From Methanococcoides alaskense (lineage in GTDB: Archaea; Halobacteriota; Methanosarcinia; Methanosarcinales; Methanosarcinaceae): DNA of 34,885 nt. This document shows positions 8,179-17,378 of the stretch, piece by piece (position 1 is the first letter of the stretch; each line of letters opens with the position of its first letter). The stretch is from positions 1 through 34,885 of the forward strand of contig NZ_JAVDQI010000014.1 in NCBI RefSeq assembly GCF_031454185.1, read 5' to 3'. The position numbers and the translations under genes were made by a program. Under the pieces are notes generated by a model that was given only the letters and a program-made list of their open reading frames with translations, was not told the DNA's origin and ran no database searches.

Positions 8179-9585
8179 TTATTTCTGTGGTGGCCAGTTC
8201 TGTTCCATCCATCCAGGCAACCTGCCTGAATCTGCCGGACCGATCATTACTCCTGCACCGGTCTCGTCTTCCACATCGCCCTGCAGACGTGCTGCAAGCC
8301 CCGGAATCACAATGACCTTATGGGTCAGCTTTTCCATATCAAAGCCTGCATCATCAAGTCCTTTCTTGATCTTTGCGGCTGTAAGCTGTCCTCCTGCCAC
8401 AGCAGCCTCTACACCGATACCATCAGTGTCGATAGCTGTAAGGTAACAGTCCACACCATTAGATGAAAGGTCACTCTCAACTGTGTAGTATGTGAGTGCG
8501 AAGTTGGTGGTTATAAGCAATGGTGAATCTGCTGTTGGTGAACCTATCTCATAGACTGCAGGATCGACCGTAACAGGCTTCCTTGGGTCAGTGTACATAG
8601 TATCACGTATATGCAACTGTGGCATCAGTGCGTAAGGCTCGATGCTATGCATGATCATGATGTCACCGTACTTGATAGTGAATATGGAAGCTACAACGGT
8701 TTCCCAGTATGATGCGCTTACCTCGTCATCATGTGCCATCCACGCTGTGAACGGAACTGCCATGATCGGGAATGCGATATCACGGTCACCATTGATGCCT
8801 GCTCTTCTGATCTTCAGGAAATTGTTGAGGGTCGTCTTAAGGCCTTTTCCTGTTGGGAATGTTCCCGGATCGAGCACAACATCCTCAATGCCATTGTCTG
8901 CGAAGGTCTTTGCCATTGACTTGAGAAGATCAAGGTCATTTGGTGCAAAGACAGTTACAGGGACATTGAACTCCTGTGCCAGAGCTGCGACTTCCTGCCA
9001 GTTATCCTTGTTCGCTGCATAAAGAAGCGGCCTCTTTTCAGCTGAGACCTCAAGCCCTGCTCTAAGTACAGCAGGTTCGAAAGAGCAAAGGACCAGTGGG
9101 AATTCAGTGGTCTCCACTACCTTCTTTACAGTTGCTGCGAACTTTTCAGGGTCGTTTGATACACTGCGGACAGCGATCATGTCAAGGGTGAGGTAATCAC
9201 CGACATAGAACTTCTTGAAGTCCTGTATCTTGTTCACTCTCTCGACAAGGTCAGCTTCTTCCATGGTGTCCCAGACATCATAGGCAAGAGCTGTCTTGTT
9301 GAAGAAAGTAAGCTTATGACGGTGTAATACATCATCTCCACCGATACTGATAGCGTTATCTCCGACACCGATGACAACTTCCCTTATCTCAGGAGCAAGA
9401 AGAGTCACAAGTTCATCATATTTCTTCTTGTATTTGCTCTCATTGACAAGAGGTATACAATCAGTTGCTTTTAATGATCTGTCGATAAGATGGGAAGCAA
9501 ATGCCATACAAGATGTTTCACCACATTCACCACAGTTAGTTCCAGGAAGGAACTTGTATGCTTCGAGGGGGCTGTTTATTTTCAT
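8179..9585 (-). CDS. cdhE: ACDS gamma subunit, corrinoid Fe-S protein large subunit
   Basis: The 468-residue protein is the large subunit of the corrinoid iron-sulfur protein of acetyl-CoA decarbonylase/synthase. It carries the methyl group on cobalt between tetrahydrosarcinapterin and the beta subunit. The N-terminal cluster Cys18, Cys21, Cys26, Cys43 (NCGECGETSCMAF then TDC) binds the 4Fe-4S centre that reactivates cobalt. A TIM-barrel methyl-carrier region follows, then the C-terminal cobamide-binding domain (from about residue 340), where VIVIPGLAARLQGDVEDETG is typical. The length is as usual. ATG at 9585 follows GGAGGTG, which overlaps the end of cdhD three bases upstream, so translation is probably coupled. 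It is the last gene of the cdh operon. Confidence 0.95.
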   Translation of the reverse strand: MKINSPLEAYKFLPGTNCGECGETSCMAFASHLIDRSLKATDCIPLVNESKYKKKYDELVTLLAPEIREVVIGVGDNAISIGGDDVLHRHKLTFFNKTALAYDVWDTMEEADLVERVNKIQDFKKFYVGDYLTLDMIAVRSVSNDPEKFAATVKKVVETTEFPLVLCSFEPAVLRAGLEVSAEKRPLLYAANKDNWQEVAALAQEFNVPVTVFAPNDLDLLKSMAKTFADNGIEDVVLDPGTFPTGKGLKTTLNNFLKIRRAGINGDRDIAFPIMAVPFTAWMAHDDEVSASYWETVVASIFTIKYGDIMIMHSIEPYALMPQLHIRDTMYTDPRKPVTVDPAVYEIGSPTADSPLLITTNFALTYYTVESDLSSNGVDCYLTAIDTDGIGVEAAVAGGQLTAAKIKKGLDDAGFDMEKLTHKVIVIPGLAARLQGDVEDETGAGVMIGPADSGRLPGWMEQNWPPQK

Positions 9586-9588
9586 TTA

Positions 9589-10905
9589 TCACACCTCCGC
9601 TCCGATCCACTTAGTGATATCGATCTCTTCAGCCTCAATTGAGCCATAGAGTGTTTGTGTTATTTCCTTGAGCACCTGAACTGATGTTGGGTGCATCATC
9701 ATGAACATATCATTACCTGCTAGTGCGAGGGTCAGACCTGTGACTATCTCCCAAATAGGACCTCTGTACTCACGTGGACCCCAGTCGGAATCCTGTTTGA
9801 GTGGAGATTCCTTCATCCAGGACTCTCGGGCACCCCATGCATTGGTTGTACCGGAAGACATTGGGAATGTAAGTTCTTCATCACCCATGAGACCCGCAAG
9901 TCGAATACGTTCCATGTTAGAGTATGCATAGTCAAGACCATAACCAAGTGCTGCAGTTGTTGGATCCATGACAATGCTGTCCCTTGGGACATTACACTGT
10001 TTCATGAGCTTTCTGTTAAGTTCCTTCTGTGCATTTATCTCAAGCTGTGTCCAGGAAAGTACTGCATGACCATAGTCAGTAGCAGCTTTTGCAACCCTTT
10101 CATAATCGAGATTAAGACTTGCGGATGCAAGGAGAACACGCTCGCCTTCTGCAACCTCAGCAGCCCTTTCGAGGACTTCAGGGTCTTTCTGCGGGTTACC
10201 TGAACCACCGATAACGATAGGTACGTCAACTGCCTGAAGAACATCTTCTACGACCTTTGCGGCTTCCCTTGCCGGAGTATCATTGATAAGAGGATCTGTT
10301 GAGATAAGGTGAATTGTTATCATATCTGCATTGAAATCACGTACGGCCTTCTTTGCCCATTCGGCAGGATCGTTGATAACATCCCCATAGTTCTCTTTGA
10401 CAGACTTTGCCATGCTTATCGGCATGTCGAAGACATCCATTGTAACATAATTGCGATGTGGCATTTCCGCATCGAAGTAATAAGGAAGTGCATTTTCTCC
10501 ACCGAGAGTGACAGTGTTCTTACGGGAACCACCATCTGCTGATGTTGCACCAAGGGTAACTTCCTGAATAGGTGTTGCCCACTCGCTCATCTTTGAGACA
10601 TCGAACTTTGCAGGAAGGAGTTCTGGTATCCTTGATGCACCTGCAACAGGTGCCTGCGGAAGTCCGCCCATTGATGCTGCGAAAAGCTGGTCAACGGGGT
10701 ATCCTAACATTCGTGCAATATTAGCAACATGCATTGATATCTGAGCAGCTTCGTGCCCAAGTGCGTAGGCCATTGCAGGATTTAATCCGCCGCCTCCGGA
10801 AATATCGAGCTCGATGTCACCTTCAATACTCACTCCTTCGAGTGATTCGACATCGAGGTCTTTAAGGAGATCAGTAAGACCTGATAATTTCATCTTGTTT
10901 GACAT
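9589..10905 (-). CDS. cdhD: ACDS delta subunit, corrinoid Fe-S protein small subunit
   Basis: The 438-residue protein is the small corrinoid-protein subunit of the ACDS complex and partner of CdhE. Its N-terminal segment ends in a Gly-rich SGGGGLNPAMAYALGHEAAQ, and the remainder is the TIM-barrel of the CdhD family, with TIHLISTDPLINDTPAREAAK and IVMDPTTAALGYGLDYAYSNMERIRLAGL. There is no 4Fe-4S motif, as expected. It lies 40 bases after cooC and 3 bases before cdhE. ATG 10905 is preceded by GGTGA. It takes part in methyl transfer from the pterin carrier. Confidence 0.95.
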   Translation of the reverse strand: MSNKMKLSGLTDLLKDLDVESLEGVSIEGDIELDISGGGGLNPAMAYALGHEAAQISMHVANIARMLGYPVDQLFAASMGGLPQAPVAGASRIPELLPAKFDVSKMSEWATPIQEVTLGATSADGGSRKNTVTLGGENALPYYFDAEMPHRNYVTMDVFDMPISMAKSVKENYGDVINDPAEWAKKAVRDFNADMITIHLISTDPLINDTPAREAAKVVEDVLQAVDVPIVIGGSGNPQKDPEVLERAAEVAEGERVLLASASLNLDYERVAKAATDYGHAVLSWTQLEINAQKELNRKLMKQCNVPRDSIVMDPTTAALGYGLDYAYSNMERIRLAGLMGDEELTFPMSSGTTNAWGARESWMKESPLKQDSDWGPREYRGPIWEIVTGLTLALAGNDMFMMMHPTSVQVLKEITQTLYGSIEAEEIDITKWIGAEV

Positions 10906-10945
10906 ATGAATTCACCATTTTACTTATGTGAAATAATGATAGTGA

Positions 10946-11698
10946 TCAAAGACCAAGTTTCTTTGCGATCTTATTAACTTCCTGAACTGCAACTGATTCG
11001 TCAGGAAGATCAAAAAGAGGGATCCCTTTAAGGTCTCTTTCCGCAATGATACTGTCCATTGGAACTGTTCCTATCAATTCAAGGTTCAGTCCTTCTGCTG
11101 TGCTCTTGATCTCATCCTTGTTTGTATCTGTGACCTTGTTCGCAACAACGACTATGTTCTTGATATTGGTGTCAAGTTCCTCAGTTAGATCCCTTATTCG
11201 TTCTGCTGTACGCAGTCCGCGTCTTGAACCATCTGTAACGACAATAAGCTCATCAACATCCCGGATCATTTTACGGCTAAAATGCTCAAGTCCGGCTTCG
11301 GTATCGATGATAACAACATCATAGTTCTTGACAAGCTTGTCCATTATACCACGAAGCAGATTGTTCACATAGCAGTAACAACCAGAACCTTCCGGACGAC
11401 CCATTACAATAAGATCGTATTTTGGCATTTCCTCCAGAACTTCATAGAGCTTGGATTCGAAAATTGATTGTTTATTCACATCAGGAGGAAGATTATCTCT
11501 CTCATCCTGCATGAACTGCTTCATGTCACCAACTGTCTTTGACACTTCACAACCAAGCGTCTCCGGCAAATTTGTATCCGGATCAGCATCGATTGCAAGG
11601 ACAACCTTATTAGTCTTTGTAAGATGGCGAATGAGAAGACTGGTTATAGCAGTCTTCCCTGTTCCACCCTTACCTGTTAATGCTATAACTTTTGTCAC
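10946..11698 (-). CDS. cooC: CooC-type nickel-insertion ATPase of CODH
   Basis: The 250-residue MinD/SIMIBI-class ATPase has a deviant Walker A loop GKGGTGKTA near residues 10-17 and DADPDTNLPETLG in the switch region. Cys107-x-Cys109 in SGCYCYVNN is the CxC pair that in CooC proteins binds metal at the dimer interface. Its place inside the cdh operon, between cdhC and cdhD, fits ATP-driven nickel loading of the CdhA C-cluster or CdhC A-cluster. The start is GTG at 11698 with GAGG upstream; cdhC ends 12 bases before. The same position in the cluster is known from Methanosarcina species. Confidence 0.92.
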   Translation of the reverse strand: MTKVIALTGKGGTGKTAITSLLIRHLTKTNKVVLAIDADPDTNLPETLGCEVSKTVGDMKQFMQDERDNLPPDVNKQSIFESKLYEVLEEMPKYDLIVMGRPEGSGCYCYVNNLLRGIMDKLVKNYDVVIIDTEAGLEHFSRKMIRDVDELIVVTDGSRRGLRTAERIRDLTEELDTNIKNIVVVANKVTDTNKDEIKSTAEGLNLELIGTVPMDSIIAERDLKGIPLFDLPDESVAVQEVNKIAKKLGL

Positions 11699-11710
11699 AG
11701 AAAACCTCGT

Positions 11711-13123
11711 TTACTCCTTTTTCTGGATGATCACTTTCTCAATGCTTACTTTTGCATTCTTAAGAATGATCTTAATGCCACCGGTACCTGATGAAGATGG
11801 CATCATCATTGGCATACCCTGCATTGGCATAGCGTTCTGCATCATTGGAGGTGCCGCGAACTTTGCTGTCTCCTGAACTTCTTCTTCATCTTCTGGTTCG
11901 TCCTCAGCTTCCTCTTCCCATCTCTGAACGATAGGATGATCCTTCTCAGTAAGGAAGTTCTTGAGGGAATCAAGATCTGCAGCATCTTCTTCGGTTGCAA
12001 CCTTTTCTGCGATATCAGCTGGAATATCAGCCAATACCCGGTCTTTCAGATGCTTTGGCATCCATACGACACGGTCCCAGCCACCATCGGACTGGATGAA
12101 CTTTGGAGATCTGAAATAATTGATACCAATACCAAGGAAACCAACTACCTGCTTTCCGCCACCGGTCTGACCTGCCATTGTAGAGAATGGAAGACCGTTC
12201 GGTGCAACGCCTGCATAATCCCTGTCAACCCATCCAATACCATCGACTTCCGGTATGTAGAAACCTACTACCTCGAAACAGCCACATGATGTGTGTGGGT
12301 AATCAAAGAAAGAGTGAAGATTGATGCGATCATATTCACCGCTTGAAAGTGATTTTGCAAGGTCGTTAACACCGGAATACTCACCAGCTACTGCATCGAT
12401 CGTATCACCTTTAGGAATAGCGAACTGTGGACCTTCAGGATCCACCTTTGCAGCTGCACGACCATCGAACCAGTTGATAGCACCACAGAGTGATATCCTG
12501 TCCGGTGTGATCACACAAACGTTGGAAGGTGCAAATGACTGACAGAGGGTACAGCCGTAGAAGGTATCAACATCCTCATCATGGAGGTCACGTGTTCTGT
12601 CATCCCTTGACTTGTAGATGGCCTTTACATTGTCCATCTCTTTCTCGATCTCAGCAAGATCGGTTATGTAGACAGCTTCGACCTTCTCTATGAATGGAAG
12701 CTCGTTCTTGAACAGCATCATAACGGCCTGGGCGATCGGCTCAAAGGAAGTAAGACCTTTTGCCACAGCATCCTTGCTGACACGGATCCATACATCATAG
12801 CGCTGGTTCAAATGCATTAAGCCCTGAATGTAGTTCTGGAAATCGTGATTCCTACGTTCTACAATTGACTCAAGGTCCTCTTCCACAAGTTCTCCTGCGA
12901 TCTTGTAGATCATTGCGAACGGATGTCTTGAACCTTCTTCCATTTCAGAAAGATCGGGGCCGATAAGTGTGAACTTACCGTCCTCGATCTCGTCCATTGG
13001 AGTAGCTCTTACAAGCTCATAACCTTTAGATTTCGGTCCTGAGAGTTCGACATGCATGCCGTCTTTCCTAATCCTCTCCCCTTCGAACATCGGTGAGATC
13101 TCGAAAGGATATTCGTCTGCCAT
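11711..13123 (-). CDS. cdhC: ACDS beta subunit, acetyl-CoA synthase
   Basis: The 470-residue protein carries the A-cluster where CO, a methyl group and CoA are joined to, or released from, acetyl-CoA. Cys191, Cys194, Cys203 and Cys213 lie in YGCTLCQSFAPSNVCVI and the following ISLCGAINW, and Cys280 and Cys282 in HTSCGCFEVV. Cys191, Cys280 and Cys282 correspond, with a shift of two, to the A-cluster ligands known for the Methanosarcina thermophila protein. After residue about 395 comes an acidic stretch, then a Met/Pro-rich linker (about 423-443) and a conserved basic tail, the usual archaeal C-terminus. ATG 13123 follows GGAGG at 13132-13136. There is a 48-base gap after cdhB. Confidence 0.96.
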   Translation of the reverse strand: MADEYPFEISPMFEGERIRKDGMHVELSGPKSKGYELVRATPMDEIEDGKFTLIGPDLSEMEEGSRHPFAMIYKIAGELVEEDLESIVERRNHDFQNYIQGLMHLNQRYDVWIRVSKDAVAKGLTSFEPIAQAVMMLFKNELPFIEKVEAVYITDLAEIEKEMDNVKAIYKSRDDRTRDLHDEDVDTFYGCTLCQSFAPSNVCVITPDRISLCGAINWFDGRAAAKVDPEGPQFAIPKGDTIDAVAGEYSGVNDLAKSLSSGEYDRINLHSFFDYPHTSCGCFEVVGFYIPEVDGIGWVDRDYAGVAPNGLPFSTMAGQTGGGKQVVGFLGIGINYFRSPKFIQSDGGWDRVVWMPKHLKDRVLADIPADIAEKVATEEDAADLDSLKNFLTEKDHPIVQRWEEEAEDEPEDEEEVQETAKFAAPPMMQNAMPMQGMPMMMPSSSGTGGIKIILKNAKVSIEKVIIQKKE

Positions 13124-13171
13124 ATTTTGTCCTCCGTAATATAATCTAAGTATTCGTGATAATGTATCAAA

Positions 13172-13687
13172 TCATAAGTTATCGATCAGTTCATCCAGCG
13201 CTTCAATATGTACAGCAGGAGTTATGTTCCCAAAGGACATAGTCGCGTTCTGTATATACTCTCTTTCGATCGCGATCGACTTAATTTTTGAAAAGCTTTT
13301 CAGGCCGGAAAGTACCTGGTCGATATAGTATTTAAAATGCCCCAGTACGACAATAGTATCATACTGGCCACTACCATCAAGACCGGTCCAGTTAGGATCG
13401 CAAAGATAAGTTGCCAGTGCATGGACATTTATGTATTTTGCATTAATGCCCTGATCGACAAGACCACTCATAGAGTGACCGGTAGCAGCTACCGGCAGAT
13501 CTGCTTTCTTTGCGATCTCGATGGAACGCTTCAACAATTCTTCATCCTTGAGTATTTGGGATCCCACGATGAACAAAGGACGCTTTGCCTTTGATATCAT
13601 CTTTCCGGCAACATCTGGCTGCACTGCCTTTGAGCTCTTGCAACCGTATGTGCAGTGTATCTGAGTATTCTTAATAACATCAACCAT
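13172..13687 (-). CDS. cdhB: ACDS epsilon subunit
   Basis: The 171-residue protein is the small subunit that forms the CO dehydrogenase component with CdhA (alpha2-epsilon2). It has a Rossmann-like fold related to the central domain of acetolactate synthase-type enzymes, seen here in AKRPLFIVGSQILKDEE and YDTIVVLGHFKYYIDQV. It has been proposed to interact with FAD during electron transfer. Its ribosome site, AAGGAGG, lies in the last codons of cdhA, whose stop is three bases before the ATG at 13687, so translation is coupled. The length fits the family. Confidence 0.94.
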   Translation of the reverse strand: MVDVIKNTQIHCTYGCKSSKAVQPDVAGKMISKAKRPLFIVGSQILKDEELLKRSIEIAKKADLPVAATGHSMSGLVDQGINAKYINVHALATYLCDPNWTGLDGSGQYDTIVVLGHFKYYIDQVLSGLKSFSKIKSIAIEREYIQNATMSFGNITPAVHIEALDELIDNL

Positions 13688-13689
13688 GA

Positions 13690-16104
13690 TTAAGCCTCCT
13701 TACAAAGTCTCTTGAGGTTTGTTGGCTGTGCTGAAACATCGGATTTCATTGCTGGTCCTGAAAGGATCTTCTTCCTCTTCCAGTCGATCTCCCAACCATG
13801 CTCCTTTTCCAGTATCTTAAGCAGTTTCTCACGCTTTGCAAGAGGAAGATCGGTTTCTGTCCTAACGAACTTGTACCAGTCCTCCGGCATGATACCAAGA
13901 TATTTCTGACTGAGCTCTATGTAATGCGTCAGCTTGATCATCCTGCCCATGTTGTTGTCACTTGGACGGATACAGCTCTTTGCAAGCATAGGCATCATTT
14001 CCTCAACTGTCTCTGCGGTTGTAAGCAGATAGTCAGGCGCGGCAGGGATCTGCATTTTGCTGCCATTCCTTGCATCATAAACTGACCACTTATCTTCCTC
14101 GTATGGCTTTGCAATAAGTGCCCTGCGGTACTTAGAGCCATGTGGACCGAGAATGACCGGAATACCAAGCCTTGAGCAGCCTGTTCCGATGGATGCTGCC
14201 TTCTGGGAATATGCACCCCATGCAACACCAACAGCACCAACACGATTGAGGGTGTAATCTGCAATTTCTTCGTAGTTTCCAGAGATATTCTTCTGTGCAA
14301 AGATAGATGCGACCTTAATGACAGCACCTGTAATATGTGCATTCGAGACACATGAACCTGTGTTAAGCAAGCCTCCACTCTTGAACCTTGCAGGATACTT
14401 CTCATAAAGGGTCATTCCGTCTTCGCCCTTGTACATACCAAGGTCCATTGCAGAACAACCTGAGACCACAACTATGTAACTCCTTCTGAGCATCTCATCT
14501 GCAATTGTGAAAAGGTCTCTCGTACCATCCGGATAGTTGGAACATCCGACCAGTGCAACAATACCCGGAGTTGTTCCGAGAACGAGGTTGACACCTTCTT
14601 CCCTGATCTCTGGGTCACTGATAGGTCCTCTACCGACACGAACCTTTCCAACCTCTTCGCTTATAACACGCTGTGAGGACTTTTCTATAACATTGACAAT
14701 ATCGATATCCTTTGGACATGCAAATTCACAACGGCCACATGCGATACATTGATCGTGCAGCACCTCGAAATTCGAGAGGTCACCTTCGCTCAGAGCGGTC
14801 ATTGCTTCGCTGATAGGCAGGCTATTAGGACATGCAACTTCACATTTGAGACAGTGGACACACTTGTCTGCAAGCTCCTTGAGCTCTTCATCTGTCGGAA
14901 GTGCCTTGATGCCTTTCTGCTTCCTGATCTCGGACATCATCATGGTAAGACGAGGTGCAAGTTCTCCAAGCTTCACGTAATCAAACATCAAAGCGCCTTT
15001 TTCCTTTCCGGTAGTAAGGTCTTCGAGTATGTCCTCAATACTATCATTGGAGCGATCCTTAAGTCCATACATGACCTTATCATTGGTCGTAATGACCGGT
15101 ATCATGAGCTTACTTGCCTCTTTGAGGACATCGGCCCTTATGCACTGTTCATCGACAATGATAACATCAGGGATACCTGATCGGATGGTCTTAAGTTCTT
15201 TTGCAAGAGTACCAACGACCTTTGCCCTTGGAAGAGTTCTGTCGCCGGTCTTGTAACGAGTCATATCGAGGGCGGTACAACAAAGCCCACCAAGCTCGAT
15301 CTTATCGTTAAGGCCCTTTTCTTCCATATAATCAATGATATCAGTAACTGCTGCAACGTTGTGCCCAATGACTATCAAAGTAGGCTTTGAAGCATCGAGA
15401 CATCCCATACCAATGTCTGCAAGTGGTGCCTCGTCATCCGATTTAGGGAAGTCGAGACAGGATATCTGTGCAATATCAGAGATCTCCATACCAACATGAT
15501 CGATCATACCGCCATGAAGTGCCTTTGACTCAAAGTCAATTGATGCTCCTTCCTGACCTACATGGACAGCTGCAAGCAGCTGTGTGATCTGCTCTTCGAC
15601 ATAGCTGAGAACAGAATCAAGATCCCCGAGTGTCTTTGGACTGACACCTGTGACAAGCTGGACATTTGGAGCTATAATATTAGTAGCACCAACATCAAGT
15701 GGATGGTCCTTACCATAAAGGCCGATCAAATGGTGAAGAAGATGTCTTCCGTGTCCAGAATGCGCTGCCGCTCCTGTGATCACACGGAGCATGAACTCAC
15801 GTGCATTGTGCCCTGCCAGGTCAATACCACATGCACCCTCTTTGTTACCGCTAAGGTCACATGGTCCAAAGGTACAGTAACAACACTGGTCACACATTGG
15901 AGTGTAGACTGGATTATACCTTTCAAGGATATTATGATCCCAATCCCTTAGTGATGAAACTCCGGGCTTGACCGTTGGCCCCATCTCAACATCAATTTCA
16001 TCTGCTTCTTTTTCAATAGCACCTACAATGTTATTGATAGTGATCTGAACATTTTCAAGGTCGCTGATAGCCATTGAAAATTTACCTGTAGTTAGCTCAC
16101 TCAT
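13690..16104 (-). CDS. cdhA: ACDS alpha subunit, nickel carbon monoxide dehydrogenase
   Basis: The 804-residue protein oxidises CO to CO2 (or the reverse) at the Ni-Fe-S C-cluster. Visible motifs in order are the N-terminal CDQCCYCTFGPCDL with CGIDLAGHNAREF for the B and D clusters, C-cluster ligand regions such as LGGLCCTALDMTRYK, two ferredoxin-type 4Fe-4S motifs (CVHCLKCEVACPNSLP and CIACGRCEFACPKDIDIV) that mark the archaeal alpha subunit, and GCSRLGIPVILGPHGSKYRRA toward the end. The frame is open upstream to 16200, but ATG 16104 (MSELTTGKFSM) has AGGAGG at 16115-16120 and gives the usual length near 806. It is the first gene of the operon. Confidence 0.96.
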   Translation of the reverse strand: MSELTTGKFSMAISDLENVQITINNIVGAIEKEADEIDVEMGPTVKPGVSSLRDWDHNILERYNPVYTPMCDQCCYCTFGPCDLSGNKEGACGIDLAGHNAREFMLRVITGAAAHSGHGRHLLHHLIGLYGKDHPLDVGATNIIAPNVQLVTGVSPKTLGDLDSVLSYVEEQITQLLAAVHVGQEGASIDFESKALHGGMIDHVGMEISDIAQISCLDFPKSDDEAPLADIGMGCLDASKPTLIVIGHNVAAVTDIIDYMEEKGLNDKIELGGLCCTALDMTRYKTGDRTLPRAKVVGTLAKELKTIRSGIPDVIIVDEQCIRADVLKEASKLMIPVITTNDKVMYGLKDRSNDSIEDILEDLTTGKEKGALMFDYVKLGELAPRLTMMMSEIRKQKGIKALPTDEELKELADKCVHCLKCEVACPNSLPISEAMTALSEGDLSNFEVLHDQCIACGRCEFACPKDIDIVNVIEKSSQRVISEEVGKVRVGRGPISDPEIREEGVNLVLGTTPGIVALVGCSNYPDGTRDLFTIADEMLRRSYIVVVSGCSAMDLGMYKGEDGMTLYEKYPARFKSGGLLNTGSCVSNAHITGAVIKVASIFAQKNISGNYEEIADYTLNRVGAVGVAWGAYSQKAASIGTGCSRLGIPVILGPHGSKYRRALIAKPYEEDKWSVYDARNGSKMQIPAAPDYLLTTAETVEEMMPMLAKSCIRPSDNNMGRMIKLTHYIELSQKYLGIMPEDWYKFVRTETDLPLAKREKLLKILEKEHGWEIDWKRKKILSGPAMKSDVSAQPTNLKRLCKEA

Positions 16105-16499
16105 ATTTTTATGGCCTCCTGAATCGAACTTCTCATAGTTAGACTGTAATATTAAGCTATTTTCCGAGACGTTACGAATTGAATAAAACGTTATAAACAT
16201 ATGTCAGTCTTTGGACTGTTGGATGTAATATGCAAAACCAATATATAAACATTTTGGCTATTTGTCATGATTATACTATACAAATTGTTTGGTTTGTTTA
16301 CGCCGTTAAAAAAATAGAAGCATCAAATAATTTCATGTTGAATATAAACCCATAAGCTTGATAGGAATTATAGAAATATTGGAATGTAGAAGTATAGCAT
16401 ATTATAGAAGCATCATTAAAGAATTGTTGGAAATCATTTTATCAGATAGCGGATATTAACTTAATGAATACACTCCAATATAGTGTTTGGGAGGATAAC
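16105..16499. promoter_or_regulatory. divergent control region between cdhA and rhomboid gene
   Basis: On the minus strand a TATA box (GTTTATATAT, plus-strand 16241-16250) predicts a cdh transcript start near 16215 and a leader of about 110 bases. CAGTC/GACTG (16205-16209/16214-16218) forms a small dyad at that start. A weaker box (GTTTATAACG) lies at about 16191-16200. On the plus strand AATATAAAC near 16339-16347 could serve the rhomboid gene. No gene is seen inside. Confidence 0.5.
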
Positions 16500-17378
16500 T
16501 TGGACAATAAATGCTGGATATGTGGCAAACAGGAATCTACAATGTTCACCTGCCGCTTTTGTGGAAAGACATACTGTTCCGATCACCGACTTCCTGAAAG
16601 ACATGCATGTACAGGACTTGACAGGGATAGTGGACAATATAAGGAATATGCTGATAATAATCACCGCAGTGGCCACGGAAGCTCAGGGCAAACATCCGAT
16701 ACTAATATGAATGAACTCGTGAAGAACATGATGAAAGAAGCGGCAAAGACCGCAGCAAAAGGAGCTGCATCACAAGCCGCCCGCAAAACACGTTCATCAA
16801 TAAAGACAAGTCCTTCAATGGCTATTATCTTCATTTGCATCATTTCATTCTTCCTGGAAGCCATACCGAGCTACGCAGCGGCGTTCCAGTTAGTTCCGGG
16901 CCTGATGCTGGCAAGACCATGGACACTTATCACACACATGTTCCTCCATGCCAGTTTCGGACACCTGTTCTTCAATATGCTGGTTTTGTTCTTCTTTGGC
17001 AGGGAACTTGAAAAACGCATAGGAAAAGACCTTTTCATATATGTTTACTTCATATCAGGAATCGTTGCAGCACTTGGATATTCGATGACCAGTACAGCCG
17101 GTTACCCGATCGTAGGAGCCAGCGGCGCGATCATGGGAGTATTTGCAGCACTTACTGTGCTAGCACCTGAGATGGAAGTATATGTATATTTCATTCCGAT
17201 GAAAATAAAATATGCACTCGTACTGTTCGTACTTCTTGACTTTATGTTGTTGAATGCAAACGATATGGTAGCCCACACAGCCCACCTTAGTGGAGTCCTG
17301 GTAGGAGTTTTCATGGGCTATAGGCTCAAAAAAACGATTGAACAGCGCAATCGAAATTACTACAGTTTTCGAAGGTGA
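16500..17378 (+). CDS. AN1-type zinc finger rhomboid protease
   Basis: The 292-residue protein starts with a zinc finger of AN1 type (CWICG, then CRFCG, YCSDH, ERHAC), followed by an Ala-rich linker and a six-helix rhomboid domain. Rhomboid landmarks are HASFGHLFFNM, the catalytic serine Ser208 in GASGA and the catalytic His262 in AHTAHLSG. It should cut membrane proteins within or near the bilayer; the zinc finger would sit in the cytoplasm and could recruit substrate or ubiquitin-like partners. I choose TTG 16500 because GGGAGG (16489-16494) lies five bases before it; the in-frame ATG at 16464 has no ribosome site and adds 12 residues before the finger. It overlaps the next gene. Confidence 0.85.
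   Translation: MDNKCWICGKQESTMFTCRFCGKTYCSDHRLPERHACTGLDRDSGQYKEYADNNHRSGHGSSGQTSDTNMNELVKNMMKEAAKTAAKGAASQAARKTRSSIKTSPSMAIIFICIISFFLEAIPSYAAAFQLVPGLMLARPWTLITHMFLHASFGHLFFNMLVLFFFGRELEKRIGKDLFIYVYFISGIVAALGYSMTSTAGYPIVGASGAIMGVFAALTVLAPEMEVYVYFIPMKIKYALVLFVLLDFMLLNANDMVAHTAHLSGVLVGVFMGYRLKKTIEQRNRNYYSFRR

Noticed and set aside
16105..16200. Upstream extension of cdhA to 16200
   Set aside because: The extension runs through the ribosome site and a TATA-like box and would make the protein longer than the family norm.
16464..16499. ATG 16464 as start of the rhomboid gene
   Set aside because: It has no ribosome site; TTG 16500 is preceded at ideal spacing by GGGAGG and begins directly at the zinc finger.
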